A stretch of DNA of 64,000 nt. Source: Alkalicoccus chagannorensis DSM 18086. GTDB taxonomy: Bacteria; Bacillota; Bacilli; Bacillales; Salisediminibacteriaceae. Shown here piece by piece: positions 44,958-53,532 of this stretch. The notes under the pieces are model-generated. The model worked only from the letters and a program-made list of their open reading frames with translations, ran no database searches and was not told where the DNA came from. The translations under genes and the position numbers were made by a program. How positions within the stretch are numbered: position 1 is the stretch's first letter; each line of letters begins with the position of its first letter. The stretch lies in assembly GCF_000429725.1 (NCBI RefSeq), contig NZ_AUCK01000011.1:1-64000 (forward strand), written 5' to 3'.

Positions 44958-46058
44958 ATGAACATGATGAATCTCAACCGGATCAACCACTTGCAGCAGG
45001 AAATGACTAAGAAAGGTATCGATCTGATGATGCTCCAGTCTCGTTCGAATGTATTCTATGCTTCCGGCTTTGATGCCGACCCGCATGAACGACTGATCGC
45101 CGTGCTTCTGCCCGCTGACGGTGACCCGTTTACCGTATGCCCCGGTATGGAGAAGAAGCAGATTAGCGCTTTGTTTGATGGAGCTGTTTACGGCTATGAT
45201 GACAGCACCGATCCGTGGACGCTGCTTATGCAGATCATTCAGGAAAAAAAACTCCCCCACGAGACGATTGCACTGGAGGAAACGATGGCCTGGGCCAGAG
45301 TCCAGCAGTGGGAGCAGCTCGCTCCAGGAGCGGCACTCGTATCTGCTGATCCTATCCTGCTGGAAGCGAGGGGAAAGAAGACCGCTGACGAAAGAAAAGC
45401 GATGGAAGAAGCAGCCGCCCTGGCAGATTTCGGTGTCGAGACGGGCATCTCTGCTCTGAAAGAAGGGGTCACGGAGATGGAAGTGATCGCCGCTGTAGAG
45501 TTCGCACTCAAAAAAGAAGGCGTCCGCGAGATGTCCTTCAGCACCATGGTCTTGTTTGGAGGCGGAGCTGGCGATCCCCACGGAAATCCCGGAAACAGAA
45601 AACTGGCAGCAGGGGACGGCGTCCTATTCGACCTCGGCGTCCGCTGGAAAGGCTACACATCAGACATCACGCGCACGGTGTTCTTCCGGCATGCGGATGA
45701 ACAACAGCGCCGTATTTATGAAACTGTCCAGAAGGCGCAGGAAGCTGCGGTCCGAGCCTGCCGGACAGGAACGAGACTCGGCGACATCGATACGGCAGCC
45801 AGGAACGTCATTGAGCAGGCCGGCTGGGGCGATTACTTCCCGCACCGGATTGGGCACGGCATCGGCATCGATGTCCACGAAGCTCCTTCCATGAGCTCGA
45901 ATAACAACGACAAACTTGAAGCAGGACTCGCCTTCACGATTGAACCAGGCATCTACCTGCCTGACACGCTCGGGGTGCGGATCGAAGATGATATCATCAT
46001 GGAGGAAGCGGGTCCGGTGCTGTTAACGGCGTACCCGAAAACACTGCAGATCGTCTGA
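44958..46058 (+). CDS. M24 family Xaa-Pro dipeptidase/aminopeptidase
   Basis: A 366-residue peptidase with a creatinase-like N-domain and a pita-bread catalytic domain. Metal ligands appear in order: Asp in LFDLGVRWKGYTSDITRT (both Asp), His in RIGHGIGIDVHEAP, Glu in TIEPGIYLP and Glu in GVRIEDDI. The family removes residues before proline. I chose the ATG at 44958, five bases after AGAGGAG; more ATGs follow within five codons. It is divergent from ytkL and converges on ytkK with no gap, since the two stop codons abut. Confidence 0.93.
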   Translation: MNMMNLNRINHLQQEMTKKGIDLMMLQSRSNVFYASGFDADPHERLIAVLLPADGDPFTVCPGMEKKQISALFDGAVYGYDDSTDPWTLLMQIIQEKKLPHETIALEETMAWARVQQWEQLAPGAALVSADPILLEARGKKTADERKAMEEAAALADFGVETGISALKEGVTEMEVIAAVEFALKKEGVREMSFSTMVLFGGGAGDPHGNPGNRKLAAGDGVLFDLGVRWKGYTSDITRTVFFRHADEQQRRIYETVQKAQEAAVRACRTGTRLGDIDTAARNVIEQAGWGDYFPHRIGHGIGIDVHEAPSMSSNNNDKLEAGLAFTIEPGIYLPDTLGVRIEDDIIMEEAGPVLLTAYPKTLQIV

Positions 46059-46817
46059 TTAAAGATTTTTGTGGATCACATCCACTGCTCCGGTGACTTC
46101 GAGCACGCTCCCGGTCACCATATCGGCCTGATCGTCTGCGAAGAACGTGACGGCCCGCGCGATGTCCCCTCCAGTACCTGGACGACCAATCGGCGTGTTT
46201 TCATCCTTTTCGCCAATCGCTGCAGAAATCGGGGCTTCTTTCCACTCTCCCAGGATCTCGCCGGGACAAACCATATTTGCTGTAATCCCGTACGCTGCTT
46301 CTTCCAGAGCGACGGATCGGGTCAGCGATACAAGTCCTGATTTCGCACTGGCAAAGGCAGCCCGGTAAAGCCATCCGGGCGCGTGGCCCGCTTCTTGAAA
46401 GCCGTATGTGACGATCCTGCCGAACCGCTGTTCTCTCATCACCGGAACGGCCCTCCGCAATAGATAAAAAGCCGAGTGAAGATTCCCATGCATCATGGAA
46501 AGCCATTCCTCGTCGTTGTAATCTGCGAGTGCCTTCCGCTCGAAAATATACGGGCCGGCATTCAGCACAAGCACATCCAGCCGTCGGTACGTATCGAGGA
46601 CCTGGTCCATCATGCTTTCCAGCTCCTCTTTCTTCTGGACGTCCGCTTGAATCAGCTGGACGTCCGCTCCCTGCGCTTCCCATTCGCGCCTGCACGATTC
46701 CGCTGCTTCATGGTCGGAGCGGTATGTAGCCGTTACGGAGTAGCCTTTCTCAATCAAGGACGATGCCACTTGTTTTCCAAGTCCTTTTGTTCCTGCGGTT
46801 ACGAGTGCATGTCTCAT
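46059..46817 (-). CDS. ytkK: SDR-family protein YtkK (atypical active site)
   Basis: A 252-residue short-chain dehydrogenase/reductase fold protein. The cofactor motif is TAGTKGLGKQV and VLNAGPYIFERK replaces NNAG. The catalytic Tyr of the YxxxK motif is Phe here (AAFASAKSGL), and no Ser stands at the usual place before it. The same substitution is present in B. subtilis YtkK as I recall it, so it is a family trait. It may bind a nucleotide without normal SDR catalysis. The start has AGGAGGGACATAAG upstream. It neighbours ytkL as in B. subtilis. Confidence 0.88.
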   Translation of the reverse strand: MRHALVTAGTKGLGKQVASSLIEKGYSVTATYRSDHEAAESCRREWEAQGADVQLIQADVQKKEELESMMDQVLDTYRRLDVLVLNAGPYIFERKALADYNDEEWLSMMHGNLHSAFYLLRRAVPVMREQRFGRIVTYGFQEAGHAPGWLYRAAFASAKSGLVSLTRSVALEEAAYGITANMVCPGEILGEWKEAPISAAIGEKDENTPIGRPGTGGDIARAVTFFADDQADMVTGSVLEVTGAVDVIHKNL

Positions 46818-46894
46818 CTTATGTCCCTCCTGATGTTTTTCTGTCTATATTGTGAACGAAAAAGCAGAGAGATGCCAATCATCCACTTCGTTGT

Positions 46895-46919
46895 GTTTGA
46901 TTTCTTCTGCCCAGGGAAT
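46895..46919 (+). promoter_or_regulatory. sigma-B promoter of the universal stress gene
   Basis: GTTTGA (46895-46900) and GGGAAT (46914-46919) are separated by 13 bp, close to the sigma-B consensus GTTTAA-N12-15-GGGTAT. The start codon lies about 60 bp downstream. Confidence 0.65.
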
Positions 46920-46981
46920 AGGAATAATAGAGACATTACATCATGAACCGCATCCCGAATAAAGGAAGGGGAGGAGTTACA

Positions 46982-47440
46982 ATGAGTGTACGTTACAACA
47001 ACATTCTCGTAGCAGTAGATGGATCAGACGAAGCGAAGCGTGCTTTTAAAAAGGCTGCTTTTATGGCTAAGGACAACGACGCACGGTTGATACTGGCTCA
47101 CATTGTGGATACCCGCACGTTCGCTTCTATTGAACACTATGACCGGAATATCTTCACAGAAGCAGAACAGTATGCGAGAGACCTTCTTGACGGGTACCGG
47201 GAGCAGGCAGAAGAACAAGGGGTCAAAGACATTACGCTCATCGTGGATCAAGGATCTCCAAAAATCAAGATCCCAAAAGATGTGGCGAAAAAGCATGAAG
47301 TCGACCTCATCGTAACCGGGGCGACCGGGCTGAACGCTGTGGAACGTTTCCTCATCGGAAGCGTCTCTGAGCATATCGTACGCCACGCGAAATGCGACGT
47401 CCTCATCGTCCGTACGGAGAACAAACAGGAAGTGGAATAA
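46982..47440 (+). CDS. universal stress protein (UspA family)
   Basis: A 152-residue UspA-fold protein. ILVAVDGSDEAKRAFKKA begins the Rossmann-like fold, and the ATP-binding motif G-2x-G-9x-G-S is intact as GATGLNAVERFLIGS. ATP-binding Usp proteins are cytosolic and aid survival under stress. I chose the ATG at 46982 (MSVRYNNILV), five bases after GGGGAGGAG. A sigma-B type promoter lies just upstream, which fits a general-stress role. A terminator follows at 30 bp. Confidence 0.95.
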   Translation: MSVRYNNILVAVDGSDEAKRAFKKAAFMAKDNDARLILAHIVDTRTFASIEHYDRNIFTEAEQYARDLLDGYREQAEEQGVKDITLIVDQGSPKIKIPKDVAKKHEVDLIVTGATGLNAVERFLIGSVSEHIVRHAKCDVLIVRTENKQEVE

Positions 47441-47469
47441 GCGGCCTTCCGTTATCACGACATCATGAA

Positions 47470-47508
47470 GAAGCCCCATCGGCAGAGAATGCTGATGGGG
47501 CTTCTTTC
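47470..47508 (+). terminator. terminator after the universal stress gene
   Basis: The stem GAAGCCCCATC / GATGGGGCTTC, with an inner GCA / TGC pair, is followed by a short T run. Confidence 0.8.
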
Positions 47509-47579
47509 GCTCTCATTTCCAGAGAAGTCCGGGATTCTTTAGGCCGGAACCGAGCGCACGCGCGTCGTCGCCGCATGGG

Positions 47580-48040
47580 TTTAATGGAAGGAACAAGTTC
47601 TACGTTCTTCGCGCGCAGCAGAATAAGCGTCAAAGAATACGTACGAAAATCGGGCGCTGTGCCTGCGGCGCCTCGTATCCTCGGGAAGCGTGGCAGTCAA
47701 AGACGACGCATGGCACCTCTTCCACTGCCGAAGTACAGGCCCACATATAGGAATGGGATGTCGGCTTCAGATCCTTCTCCCGCAGGACTTAGATACGCGT
47801 TCCATCGGCATGAAGAACGTCCTGTTCCAACAGGTGGGCCTGAAGGAGGTTGACCATCGGCCGGATCCACTGCTCCGTGACGGGAGCCAAGTTGTTCGCG
47901 AGTGTCTGTCGTTCCAGTTTCACCCCACGGGCGGACATGCTCTGCGCCTGGCGGTACAGAGGAATGGCCACCTGGAATTTCTGAGTTGTGCTCCAAGCAA
48001 TGGTCGAAGCAGGAAGGAAGAAAGGATGCAGCATCCTCAT
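47580..48040 (-). pseudogene. IS66-family transposase (TnpC) remnant
   Basis: On the minus strand the readable parts are ASTIAWSTTQKFQVAIPLYR, then GVKLERQTLANNLAPVTEQW and QDVLHADGTRI. These match the central IS66 TnpC pattern (TQKY..GLPLYRQE ... SRQTMANW ... VLHADET). An in-frame stop follows at HADGTRI, then VLREKDLKPTSHSYMW continues the homology, and later parts need a frameshift (FFDAYSAA). The N-terminal and C-terminal parts are missing. It is a dead, old insertion. No flanking inverted repeats were found. Confidence 0.75.
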
Positions 48041-48196
48041 TTCTTATAACGAAAGGCTCGTTTTTCCTAAGAGAGAAAAAGCATTGCAGCCTTTTTAAAA
48101 AAAAGAGCGGCGCGCAGCCGGCGACTCCGGGAGGATCAGGACGATTCGAAGATCCGGCTGCCGGCGGCAGACTAGCGGAGAGAGTCCCCTCCGGAA

Positions 48197-48282
48197 AGCG
48201 TCCGGCGGAAGCAGAGCGTCCCTCCGTATGCCAAATAATATCTGTTGTTTGGATGATATTGGTTAATGAAAAGGCCTGAACT
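48197..48282 (+). repeat. repeat family D, copy 1
   Basis: It shares with 51096-51217 the blocks GGCGGAAGCAGAGCGTC, TCTCC/CCTCC, CCAAATAA, TTTGGATG-A/G-TATT and GTTAAT. It contains CCAAATAATATCTGTTGTTTGG. The 1156-bp gap 47441-48596 otherwise holds the IS66 remnant, three terminators and repeat Ah, with no live gene. Confidence 0.55.
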
Positions 48283-48364
48283 CATGTCTTCTTACCTACT
48301 GGCTTGCTTTCAGTATAGATAAAGCGCACGTGTCTAAACAGGTACATGTTCTTTGACGCTTACG

Positions 48365-48412
48365 CAGCAGACAAGCCGTCGTCTTCTTTTATGAAAACTT
48401 ATACATTCCTAT
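48365..48412 (-). repeat. repeat family A, copy h (head only)
   Basis: On the minus strand AGTATAGGAATGTATAAGTT, then TTCAT, then GACGACGGCTTG and CTGCTGCG follow directly after an eight-T tract. The remainder of the element is missing. Confidence 0.65.
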
Positions 48413-48462
48413 ACTAAAAAAAAGACGATGCCCGGGGTTCGCCCTGGAACATCGTCTTTTTG
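48413..48462 (-). terminator. bidirectional terminator downstream of ackA
   Basis: The stem AAAAGACGATG / CATCGTCTTTT has an inner CCC / GGG pairing and T-tracts on both strands. Confidence 0.85.
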
Positions 48463-48550
48463 TCCCCGCTCAAAGCTGAGTATTGTTGTGGATGTCATGC
48501 CGCTCTCGCCTGCGGCGGCGTTTCTCCAGATCAACAAGTGTTCTCCTCTT

Positions 48551-48588
48551 AAAACCGGCACCAGTTTCTTTCAGGAAAGAAACTGGTG
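48551..48588 (-). terminator. hairpin just after ackA
   Basis: An inverted repeat CACCAGTTTCTTTC / GAAAGAAACTGGTG with a very short loop lies 9 bp beyond the ackA stop. TTTT follows on the minus strand. Confidence 0.65.
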
Positions 48589-48596
48589 TGTGGCGG

Positions 48597-49790
48597 TTAC
48601 GCTTCCGGACTGAGCCGGACCGTATCTCTGGCAATCACGACTTCTTCATCCGTCGGAATGACAATGACTTTTACCGGAGAATGAGGGTAGTTGATAAATG
48701 CTTCCTGTCCGCGGATTTTGTTCAGCGCCGGGTCCCAGTAAATACCCATGAACTCCAGGCCTTTCAAGACCTGCGCGCGGATGACATCACTGTTTTCCCC
48801 GATACCAGCGGTGAAGATTACCGCATCGAGTCCGTGCATCCGTGCAGCATAGGAGCCGATATATTTGTGGATACGGGAGGTGAACACTTCCAGTGCCAGT
48901 CTGGCACGCTCATTTCCGTCGGAAGCATGCTTCTCAATATCGCGGAGGTCGCTGGAGAAGCCGGACAAGGCAAGCATTCCCGATTTTTTGTTGAGTACGT
49001 CCATCACTTCTTCTGCAGACAGATCCGCTTTTTCCATAATATAAGGGATCAGGGCCGGGTCGATATTACCGGAACGCGTTCCCATCGTAACACCTGCCAG
49101 CGGTGTGAAGCCCATGGATGTGTCGATGGACTGTCCACCCTCAATGGCTGCAATGGATGCTCCGTTACCGAGATGGCAGGAGATCAAGCGGAGGTTTTCC
49201 ACCGGCCGGTTCAGCAGCTCAGCCGCTCGTTCGGATACGTATTTGTGGGACGTCCCGTGGAAACCATATTTTCTGATGCCGTATTTCTCATAGTACTCAT
49301 AAGGAAGGCTGTACAGATACGACTCTTCCGGCATGGTTTGATGAAACGCCGTGTCAAAGACGGCAACAGCCGGAACGTTCGGCAGTACTTCCTGAAAAGC
49401 TCGAATTCCAGTCAGGTTGGCCGGATTATGCAGCGGAGCCAATTCCGAAACATCTTCGATCCCACGAATAACGTCTTCGTTGATCAAGACAGAATCATTG
49501 AACTTCTCCCCACCGTGAACAACCCGGTGACCAATGCCGTCGATTTCATTCAATGACTGGATGATACCGGATCCTGTAAGCTTATCCAGCAGTATTTTTA
49601 CTGCCTGTTCATGATCAGGGATGTCCAGCGTTTCCTTGTTCTTCTCCCCATGCACTTCGATGGTGAACTGAGCATCATTCATCCCGATCCGTTCTACAAT
49701 TCCCTTGGTAAGAATGTCTTCTTCCGGCATGGTTAAAAGTTGAAACTTCAACGATGAACTGCCGGCGTTAATGGCCATTATTTTAGACAT
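48597..49790 (-). CDS. ackA: acetate kinase
   Basis: A 397-residue acetokinase, which converts acetyl phosphate and ADP to acetate and ATP in overflow metabolism. [39 protein letters not shown] and [15 protein letters not shown] with [17 protein letters not shown] are diagnostic. I chose the ATG at 49790 ([10 protein letters not shown]) with GAAGGAGCGATTAACC upstream. A possible cre site about 90 bp upstream agrees with CcpA activation of ackA in B. subtilis. ytxK lies upstream, as in B. subtilis. Confidence 0.98.
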   Translation of the reverse strand: MSKIMAINAGSSSLKFQLLTMPEEDILTKGIVERIGMNDAQFTIEVHGEKNKETLDIPDHEQAVKILLDKLTGSGIIQSLNEIDGIGHRVVHGGEKFNDSVLINEDVIRGIEDVSELAPLHNPANLTGIRAFQEVLPNVPAVAVFDTAFHQTMPEESYLYSLPYEYYEKYGIRKYGFHGTSHKYVSERAAELLNRPVENLRLISCHLGNGASIAAIEGGQSIDTSMGFTPLAGVTMGTRSGNIDPALIPYIMEKADLSAEEVMDVLNKKSGMLALSGFSSDLRDIEKHASDGNERARLALEVFTSRIHKYIGSYAARMHGLDAVIFTAGIGENSDVIRAQVLKGLEFMGIYWDPALNKIRGQEAFINYPHSPVKVIVIPTDEEVVIARDTVRLSPEA

Positions 49791-49875
49791 GGTTAATCGC
49801 TCCTTCATGATGATACAAAAACTGCTCCTTATATTAAATCATCGATAAGCTGCACGTGCAACACCTGTATCACTA

Positions 49876-49889
49876 AGAAAACGCTTCAC
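49876..49889 (+). promoter_or_regulatory. possible cre site upstream of ackA
   Basis: AGAAAACGCTTCAC keeps the GAAAACGCTT core of cre but differs at both ends. Its position upstream of the gene would fit activation by CcpA. Confidence 0.35.
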
Positions 49890-49986
49890 ACTAGAACACA
49901 GAGTAAACAGAATTCTCCTGGCACAAAAAGGTTGCAGCATGTTCATCTGATCTTTTACACTGTTTTTCAACCAGCCATTACAACAG

Positions 49987-50970
49987 TTAAATGTGCGCTT
50001 CCACCCATTCCTTGATCTGCTTCATCATGTCAGCAAGGGCGGCTTCTTTCGTGAACGACGGAAGTTCTGCCAGCAGCGCCTGCTCTGGCACAGCCATTCC
50101 CGGCGTACGCTTTCGCAGTACAAGGATGCTTTTCCCGGCTTCTTTCGTTTTAAACATCGTCTGCGGCAGCTGCAGCAGTGCATAGACCACGGCCTCTTCT
50201 TTCAAAACGGGATCCAGCATGGCTGCCTGCTCCGACTGAAACAGGTTGTTTGGTACGAGGAAGACAGCAAAGCCTCCTTCTTTTACATGGCGGATTCCCT
50301 GCTCCATCAGCAGGTGGTGGACATAGGAATGGCCTTCTTCTACTCCTGTCCGGAAGGAAGCCGCGGTGTCATCATCCGGGTAATACCCCTGTGGAAGATC
50401 CGAGACGACAGCATCTACATTTTTCAGTGCAGGAGAACCGACGCTCTCCTGATGAAACAGATCCGCCTCGTGCTCCTGCAGTTCGGCATTCATCCAGGCG
50501 AGTTTGAGCAGCGTTTCATCCGGCTCCGCTCCCACGAAATGAACAGCACTGTCCATCTGGTTGATCACTGCCGTCATAAGATTACCGGAGCCGACGGCCG
50601 GGTCCCACACGACGAGTTTTTCTTTGTCTTCTTTCGCCGTGAGCAGGTTCAGGAGATAGCCTGCAAACAGCGAGACGGCATCAGGCGTCATGGCGTGATG
50701 CGGCTGGACAGCTTCCTTCATTCCCTGCAGCACGGCCAGCTGCAGGGCCCTTCTAATTTCTTCCTTTTCGGCTGCCGGCCTCGCATCACGAAGGGCGAGA
50801 AGCTCTTGTTGGACCTCTTCTGAATACGCCGCGGGAACGTCGCCAGTGCGAATGATGCTTCCGAAATCACCCAGCGCCTCCAGAAATAACGTTTCTTCTT
50901 CCTGTTTTTGGATCAGCTGCGCACCTTCATGTAAAATCCGGTGATACTGTTCTGTCTTCGTTTCCTCCAC
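49987..50970 (-). CDS. ytxK: class I SAM-dependent methyltransferase YtxK
   Basis: 327 residues resembling an N6-adenine DNA methylase core. An N-terminal helical part is followed by the SAM motif VVWDPAVGSGNLMTAV (near residue 135) and a variant of the target-base motif, SDLPQGYYP, where DNA methylases have NPPY. The C-terminal part has VPNNLFQSEQ. No target-recognition domain or restriction gene is nearby, so a restriction role is unlikely. I chose the GTG at 50970 (EETKTEQYHRIL follows), because AGAGGG lies upstream and the length fits B. subtilis YtxK. It precedes ackA, as in that species. Confidence 0.9.
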   Translation of the reverse strand: MEETKTEQYHRILHEGAQLIQKQEEETLFLEALGDFGSIIRTGDVPAAYSEEVQQELLALRDARPAAEKEEIRRALQLAVLQGMKEAVQPHHAMTPDAVSLFAGYLLNLLTAKEDKEKLVVWDPAVGSGNLMTAVINQMDSAVHFVGAEPDETLLKLAWMNAELQEHEADLFHQESVGSPALKNVDAVVSDLPQGYYPDDDTAASFRTGVEEGHSYVHHLLMEQGIRHVKEGGFAVFLVPNNLFQSEQAAMLDPVLKEEAVVYALLQLPQTMFKTKEAGKSILVLRKRTPGMAVPEQALLAELPSFTKEAALADMMKQIKEWVEAHI

Positions 50971-51095
50971 AATACATCCCTCTTTCTCAGCGTAGCTTTT
51001 CAACATACGAGCATAACAGTTTTTTGATTCCAGTGAAAGCACAAGCGTTGTATGCAGAAAAAGACCTCCTGCGTGAAGCCGTCAGATACGTCCCT

Positions 51096-51217
51096 TTCCG
51101 TCGGAGGCGGAAGCAGAGCGTCTCTCCATATTCCAAATAAGAAGCTCTTTCTGTTGCTTTTTATAGAAAAAACAACAGATATTATTTGGATGGTATTAGT
51201 TAATCAACAGACGTGAA
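51096..51217 (+). repeat. repeat family D, copy 2
   Basis: It matches copy 1 at both ends. Inside it carries a larger hairpin: CCAAATAA pairs with TTATTTGG, and CTGTTG pairs with CAACAG around an A/T-rich centre. The gap 50971-51306 otherwise holds repeat Ai and the tpx terminator, but no gene. Confidence 0.55.
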
Positions 51218-51235
51218 CGTATACATTCCTATCAT
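51216..51235 (-). repeat. repeat family A, copy i (short head)
   Basis: On the minus strand ATGATAGGAATGTATACG follows a few bases after the T-tract of the tpx terminator. Only the first 25 bases of the family are recognisable. Confidence 0.5.
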
Positions 51236-51237
51236 GT

Positions 51238-51275
51238 AAAAAAGCACGCTGGAAAAGAGAACCTTTCCAGCGTGC
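51238..51275 (-). terminator. terminator after tpx
   Basis: A perfect 12-bp stem GCACGCTGGAAA / TTTCCAGCGTGC with an 8-nt loop, followed by six T residues on the minus strand. Confidence 0.9.
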
Positions 51276-51306
51276 ACCTATCATTACTTTTCCCTGAGAC
51301 TGCCCG

Positions 51307-51807
51307 TTATTCCGCTTTCTTCAATGCTTCCAGTGCAGCATCGTAATCTGGGTGGCCGCTGACTTCCGGTACGTACTCTGTGTACGTGATCGTCCCTTTG
51401 GAATCGACAACGAACACAGCCCTTGCGAGCAGGCGCAGTTCTTCCATCAGCACCCCGTAGTTCATCGCAAAATCCAGGGAACGGTGGTCCGAATACAGTT
51501 TTGCCTGCTCCAGTCCACTGTCTGCGCACCATCGCCGCTGAGCAAAAGGGAGGTCCAGACTGATCGTCCATATTTCCGCACCCGCCACTTGTTCCACTTC
51601 TTCGTTAAAACGACGGGTCTGCTGATCACATGTACTCGTATCGACAGACGGTACGGCACTGATCAGCACCTTCTTTCCTTTCGCTTCGGAGAAAGAGACT
51701 TCCTGAAGCTGCCGGTCCAGTACCGTGAAATCCGGTGCCTGATCCCCTTCCTGCTTCTGCTGTCCCTGTAAGGTAACGGGATTCTCTTTAAACGTAATGT
51801 TTGCCAT
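51307..51807 (-). CDS. tpx: thiol peroxidase
   Basis: A 166-residue 2-Cys peroxiredoxin of the Tpx type, which reduces peroxides with thioredoxin. The peroxidatic Cys is in PSVDTSTCDQQTRRFNEE (near residue 60) and the resolving Cys in QRRWCADSG (near 94). The length is standard. The start has GAGGAGGAAGCAGCC upstream. The order ackA-ytxK-tpx is as in B. subtilis, and a strong terminator follows. Confidence 0.97.
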   Translation of the reverse strand: MANITFKENPVTLQGQQKQEGDQAPDFTVLDRQLQEVSFSEAKGKKVLISAVPSVDTSTCDQQTRRFNEEVEQVAGAEIWTISLDLPFAQRRWCADSGLEQAKLYSDHRSLDFAMNYGVLMEELRLLARAVFVVDSKGTITYTEYVPEVSGHPDYDAALEALKKAE

Positions 51808-51832
51808 GGCTGCTTCCTCCTCTAAACGTAGA

Positions 51833-52387
51833 TTAGTCGGCCGCGGGAACGTTCTGTTCCGTGCGGCGCGGCAGACGGATCGTCCGCTGCGGTTCGTGAA
51901 TCACAACCGTACTGCCGATGATATCATGAATCCCCCGCTTTTCTGGATGAAAAGCGACAAAAAGATACAAAATATTCGTGATGACGAGCGTGCGGTGAAG
52001 GAATCTGCCGATCAGTTCCCGGAACAAAATGTCCCCCCATGACAGCAGTTCCTGTTCACGGGATACGACGCGCAGGCCGAAGATCATTTTACCGAGCGTC
52101 TTCCCCCAGAAGCCGGTGAGCAGGATGAAGTAGCCGTACGTGACGACGCCGCTCAGCAGGGCGGTCAGAGAAAACACCAGCAGGTTGAGCTCCAGTCCGC
52201 CTGTGATCATTTGATACAAGCCGAGGACCGCTCCGCTCAGCGAGCCGGTAACGAGTAAATCGGCTGCATACGCCCAGAGGCGGATCCAGAATCCTGCCGG
52301 AGCAGCTTCTACTGCTGCCGGTGCTGACGTGTTCTCTGCATATACAGGTTCTTCGGTAGTGCCGGGTTCATACTGGTTTTCAGTCAT
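51833..52387 (-). CDS. yteJ: RDD-family membrane protein (YteJ-like)
   Basis: A 184-residue protein. An acidic, Ala/Glu-rich N-terminal tail of about 30 residues is followed by an RDD domain (GFWIRLWAYAADLLVTG) with three to four membrane spans and the conserved KTLGKMIFGLRVV segment. RDD proteins are poorly understood; some affect ion homeostasis in halophiles. It lies 11 bp downstream of sppA, probably co-transcribed, as in B. subtilis (sppA-yteJ). The first RDD motif Arg is present, while the two Asp are reduced to one (AAD). Confidence 0.88.
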   Translation of the reverse strand: MTENQYEPGTTEEPVYAENTSAPAAVEAAPAGFWIRLWAYAADLLVTGSLSGAVLGLYQMITGGLELNLLVFSLTALLSGVVTYGYFILLTGFWGKTLGKMIFGLRVVSREQELLSWGDILFRELIGRFLHRTLVITNILYLFVAFHPEKRGIHDIIGSTVVIHEPQRTIRLPRRTEQNVPAAD

Positions 52388-52398
52388 AGTTGTTCACC

Positions 52399-53388
52399 TC
52401 AGTCCGTATAGAGATACATCAGCTCGCGTCCCTGATTACTGGTCACCCAGTCGAGAAGCTGATCTTTTTGCGATTGGGAAGCGAACGTTTCAGCAGCTGC
52501 GCCCATCAGGGAACCGATACCGAAGCCGGCTTCATATTCCACAACAGAGTAATCCTGGCCAAGGTCTTCTTTCATCGCATCGACCGCATCGTCAAGATTG
52601 CCCGTGTCATCAACCAGTCCGTTATCCACTGCCTGGGACCCGGTATAAATCCGCCCGTCTGCAAGTTCGAGTATTTCTTCCCGGCTTAAGTTCTCTCTGC
52701 CTTCGTCAATCACGTCAACAAACTGTTCATACGCATCGTCGACGATCGACTGCAGCACCTCTTCATCTTCGTCGGTCATCTCCCGCGTCGGGGACATGAT
52801 ATCTTTAAACTCGCCGGACTGGATCGTGTTGTCACTGATTCCCAGGTCGTCGGCAAGCTCCGCCACATTAATGGACTGCATGATGACCCCGAGTGAGCCT
52901 GTGATGGTCTGTCCATTGGCAAAAATCCGGTCAGCCGGCGCAGAAACATAGTAGCCTCCGCTTGCTGCCTGATTTCCCATCGATACGTACACATCTTTGC
53001 TGTATTCTTCCTGCAGGTTCTGGATACTGTTATGTATCTCATCACTCTCCACGACGCCTCCGCCGGGAGTATTCACCCGCAGGACAACACCGGACACTTC
53101 TGGATCTTCTGCAGCCTGTTCGAGCTGGCGAAGCAGCAGCTGATGGTCGTATCCTCCACCGAGCAGCCCGGCTCCACCGGCCATGATCGTTCCTTCAATT
53201 GGAATCACGGCGATTTTCCCGGCGTCCGTGCCCTCTTCCACGACACGCTCATTGACAGGATCTGTTCCACCTTCGAATACTTCTGTAAAATCGGTCTGGA
53301 GTGCCGTCGTTGCGAGATTGATAATCCCGCTTACGAGCACGACTGCTGCGGCCGCTGCGAGAGCAGCCCAGCGCTTTCCATTCATCAT
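52399..53388 (-). CDS. sppA: signal peptide peptidase SppA
   Basis: A 329-residue membrane-bound Ser-Lys protease of the short Gram-positive type, which clears cleaved signal peptides. An N-terminal membrane anchor spans residues 7-28. The nucleophile Ser lies in GNQAASGGYYVS and the general-base Lys in SGEFKDIMSP. The start at 53388 or the next ATG has AAGGAGGCGGACAT upstream. The downstream RDD gene (yteJ) acts with SppA in lantibiotic resistance in B. subtilis, as I recall. Confidence 0.96.
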   Translation of the reverse strand: MMNGKRWAALAAAAAVVLVSGIINLATTALQTDFTEVFEGGTDPVNERVVEEGTDAGKIAVIPIEGTIMAGGAGLLGGGYDHQLLLRQLEQAAEDPEVSGVVLRVNTPGGGVVESDEIHNSIQNLQEEYSKDVYVSMGNQAASGGYYVSAPADRIFANGQTITGSLGVIMQSINVAELADDLGISDNTIQSGEFKDIMSPTREMTDEDEEVLQSIVDDAYEQFVDVIDEGRENLSREEILELADGRIYTGSQAVDNGLVDDTGNLDDAVDAMKEDLGQDYSVVEYEAGFGIGSLMGAAAETFASQSQKDQLLDWVTSNQGRELMYLYTD

Positions 53389-53532
53389 ATGTCCGCCTCC
53401 TTAAGTTGCTTTCTTCTTTCTATTCACTTTCCACCCTGCTCAAAAACCTATTACTGCGCGCACCGCACGGATTTGATATGATAATAGAGAACCTGAATTT
53501 GATCATCCCGACAGCAAAGGAGCTCTGATGGT

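Noticed and set aside
49987-50970. Reading YtxK as part of a restriction-modification system
   Set aside because: No specificity domain and no restriction or methylase partner gene nearby; the gene is syntenic with ytxK of B. subtilis.
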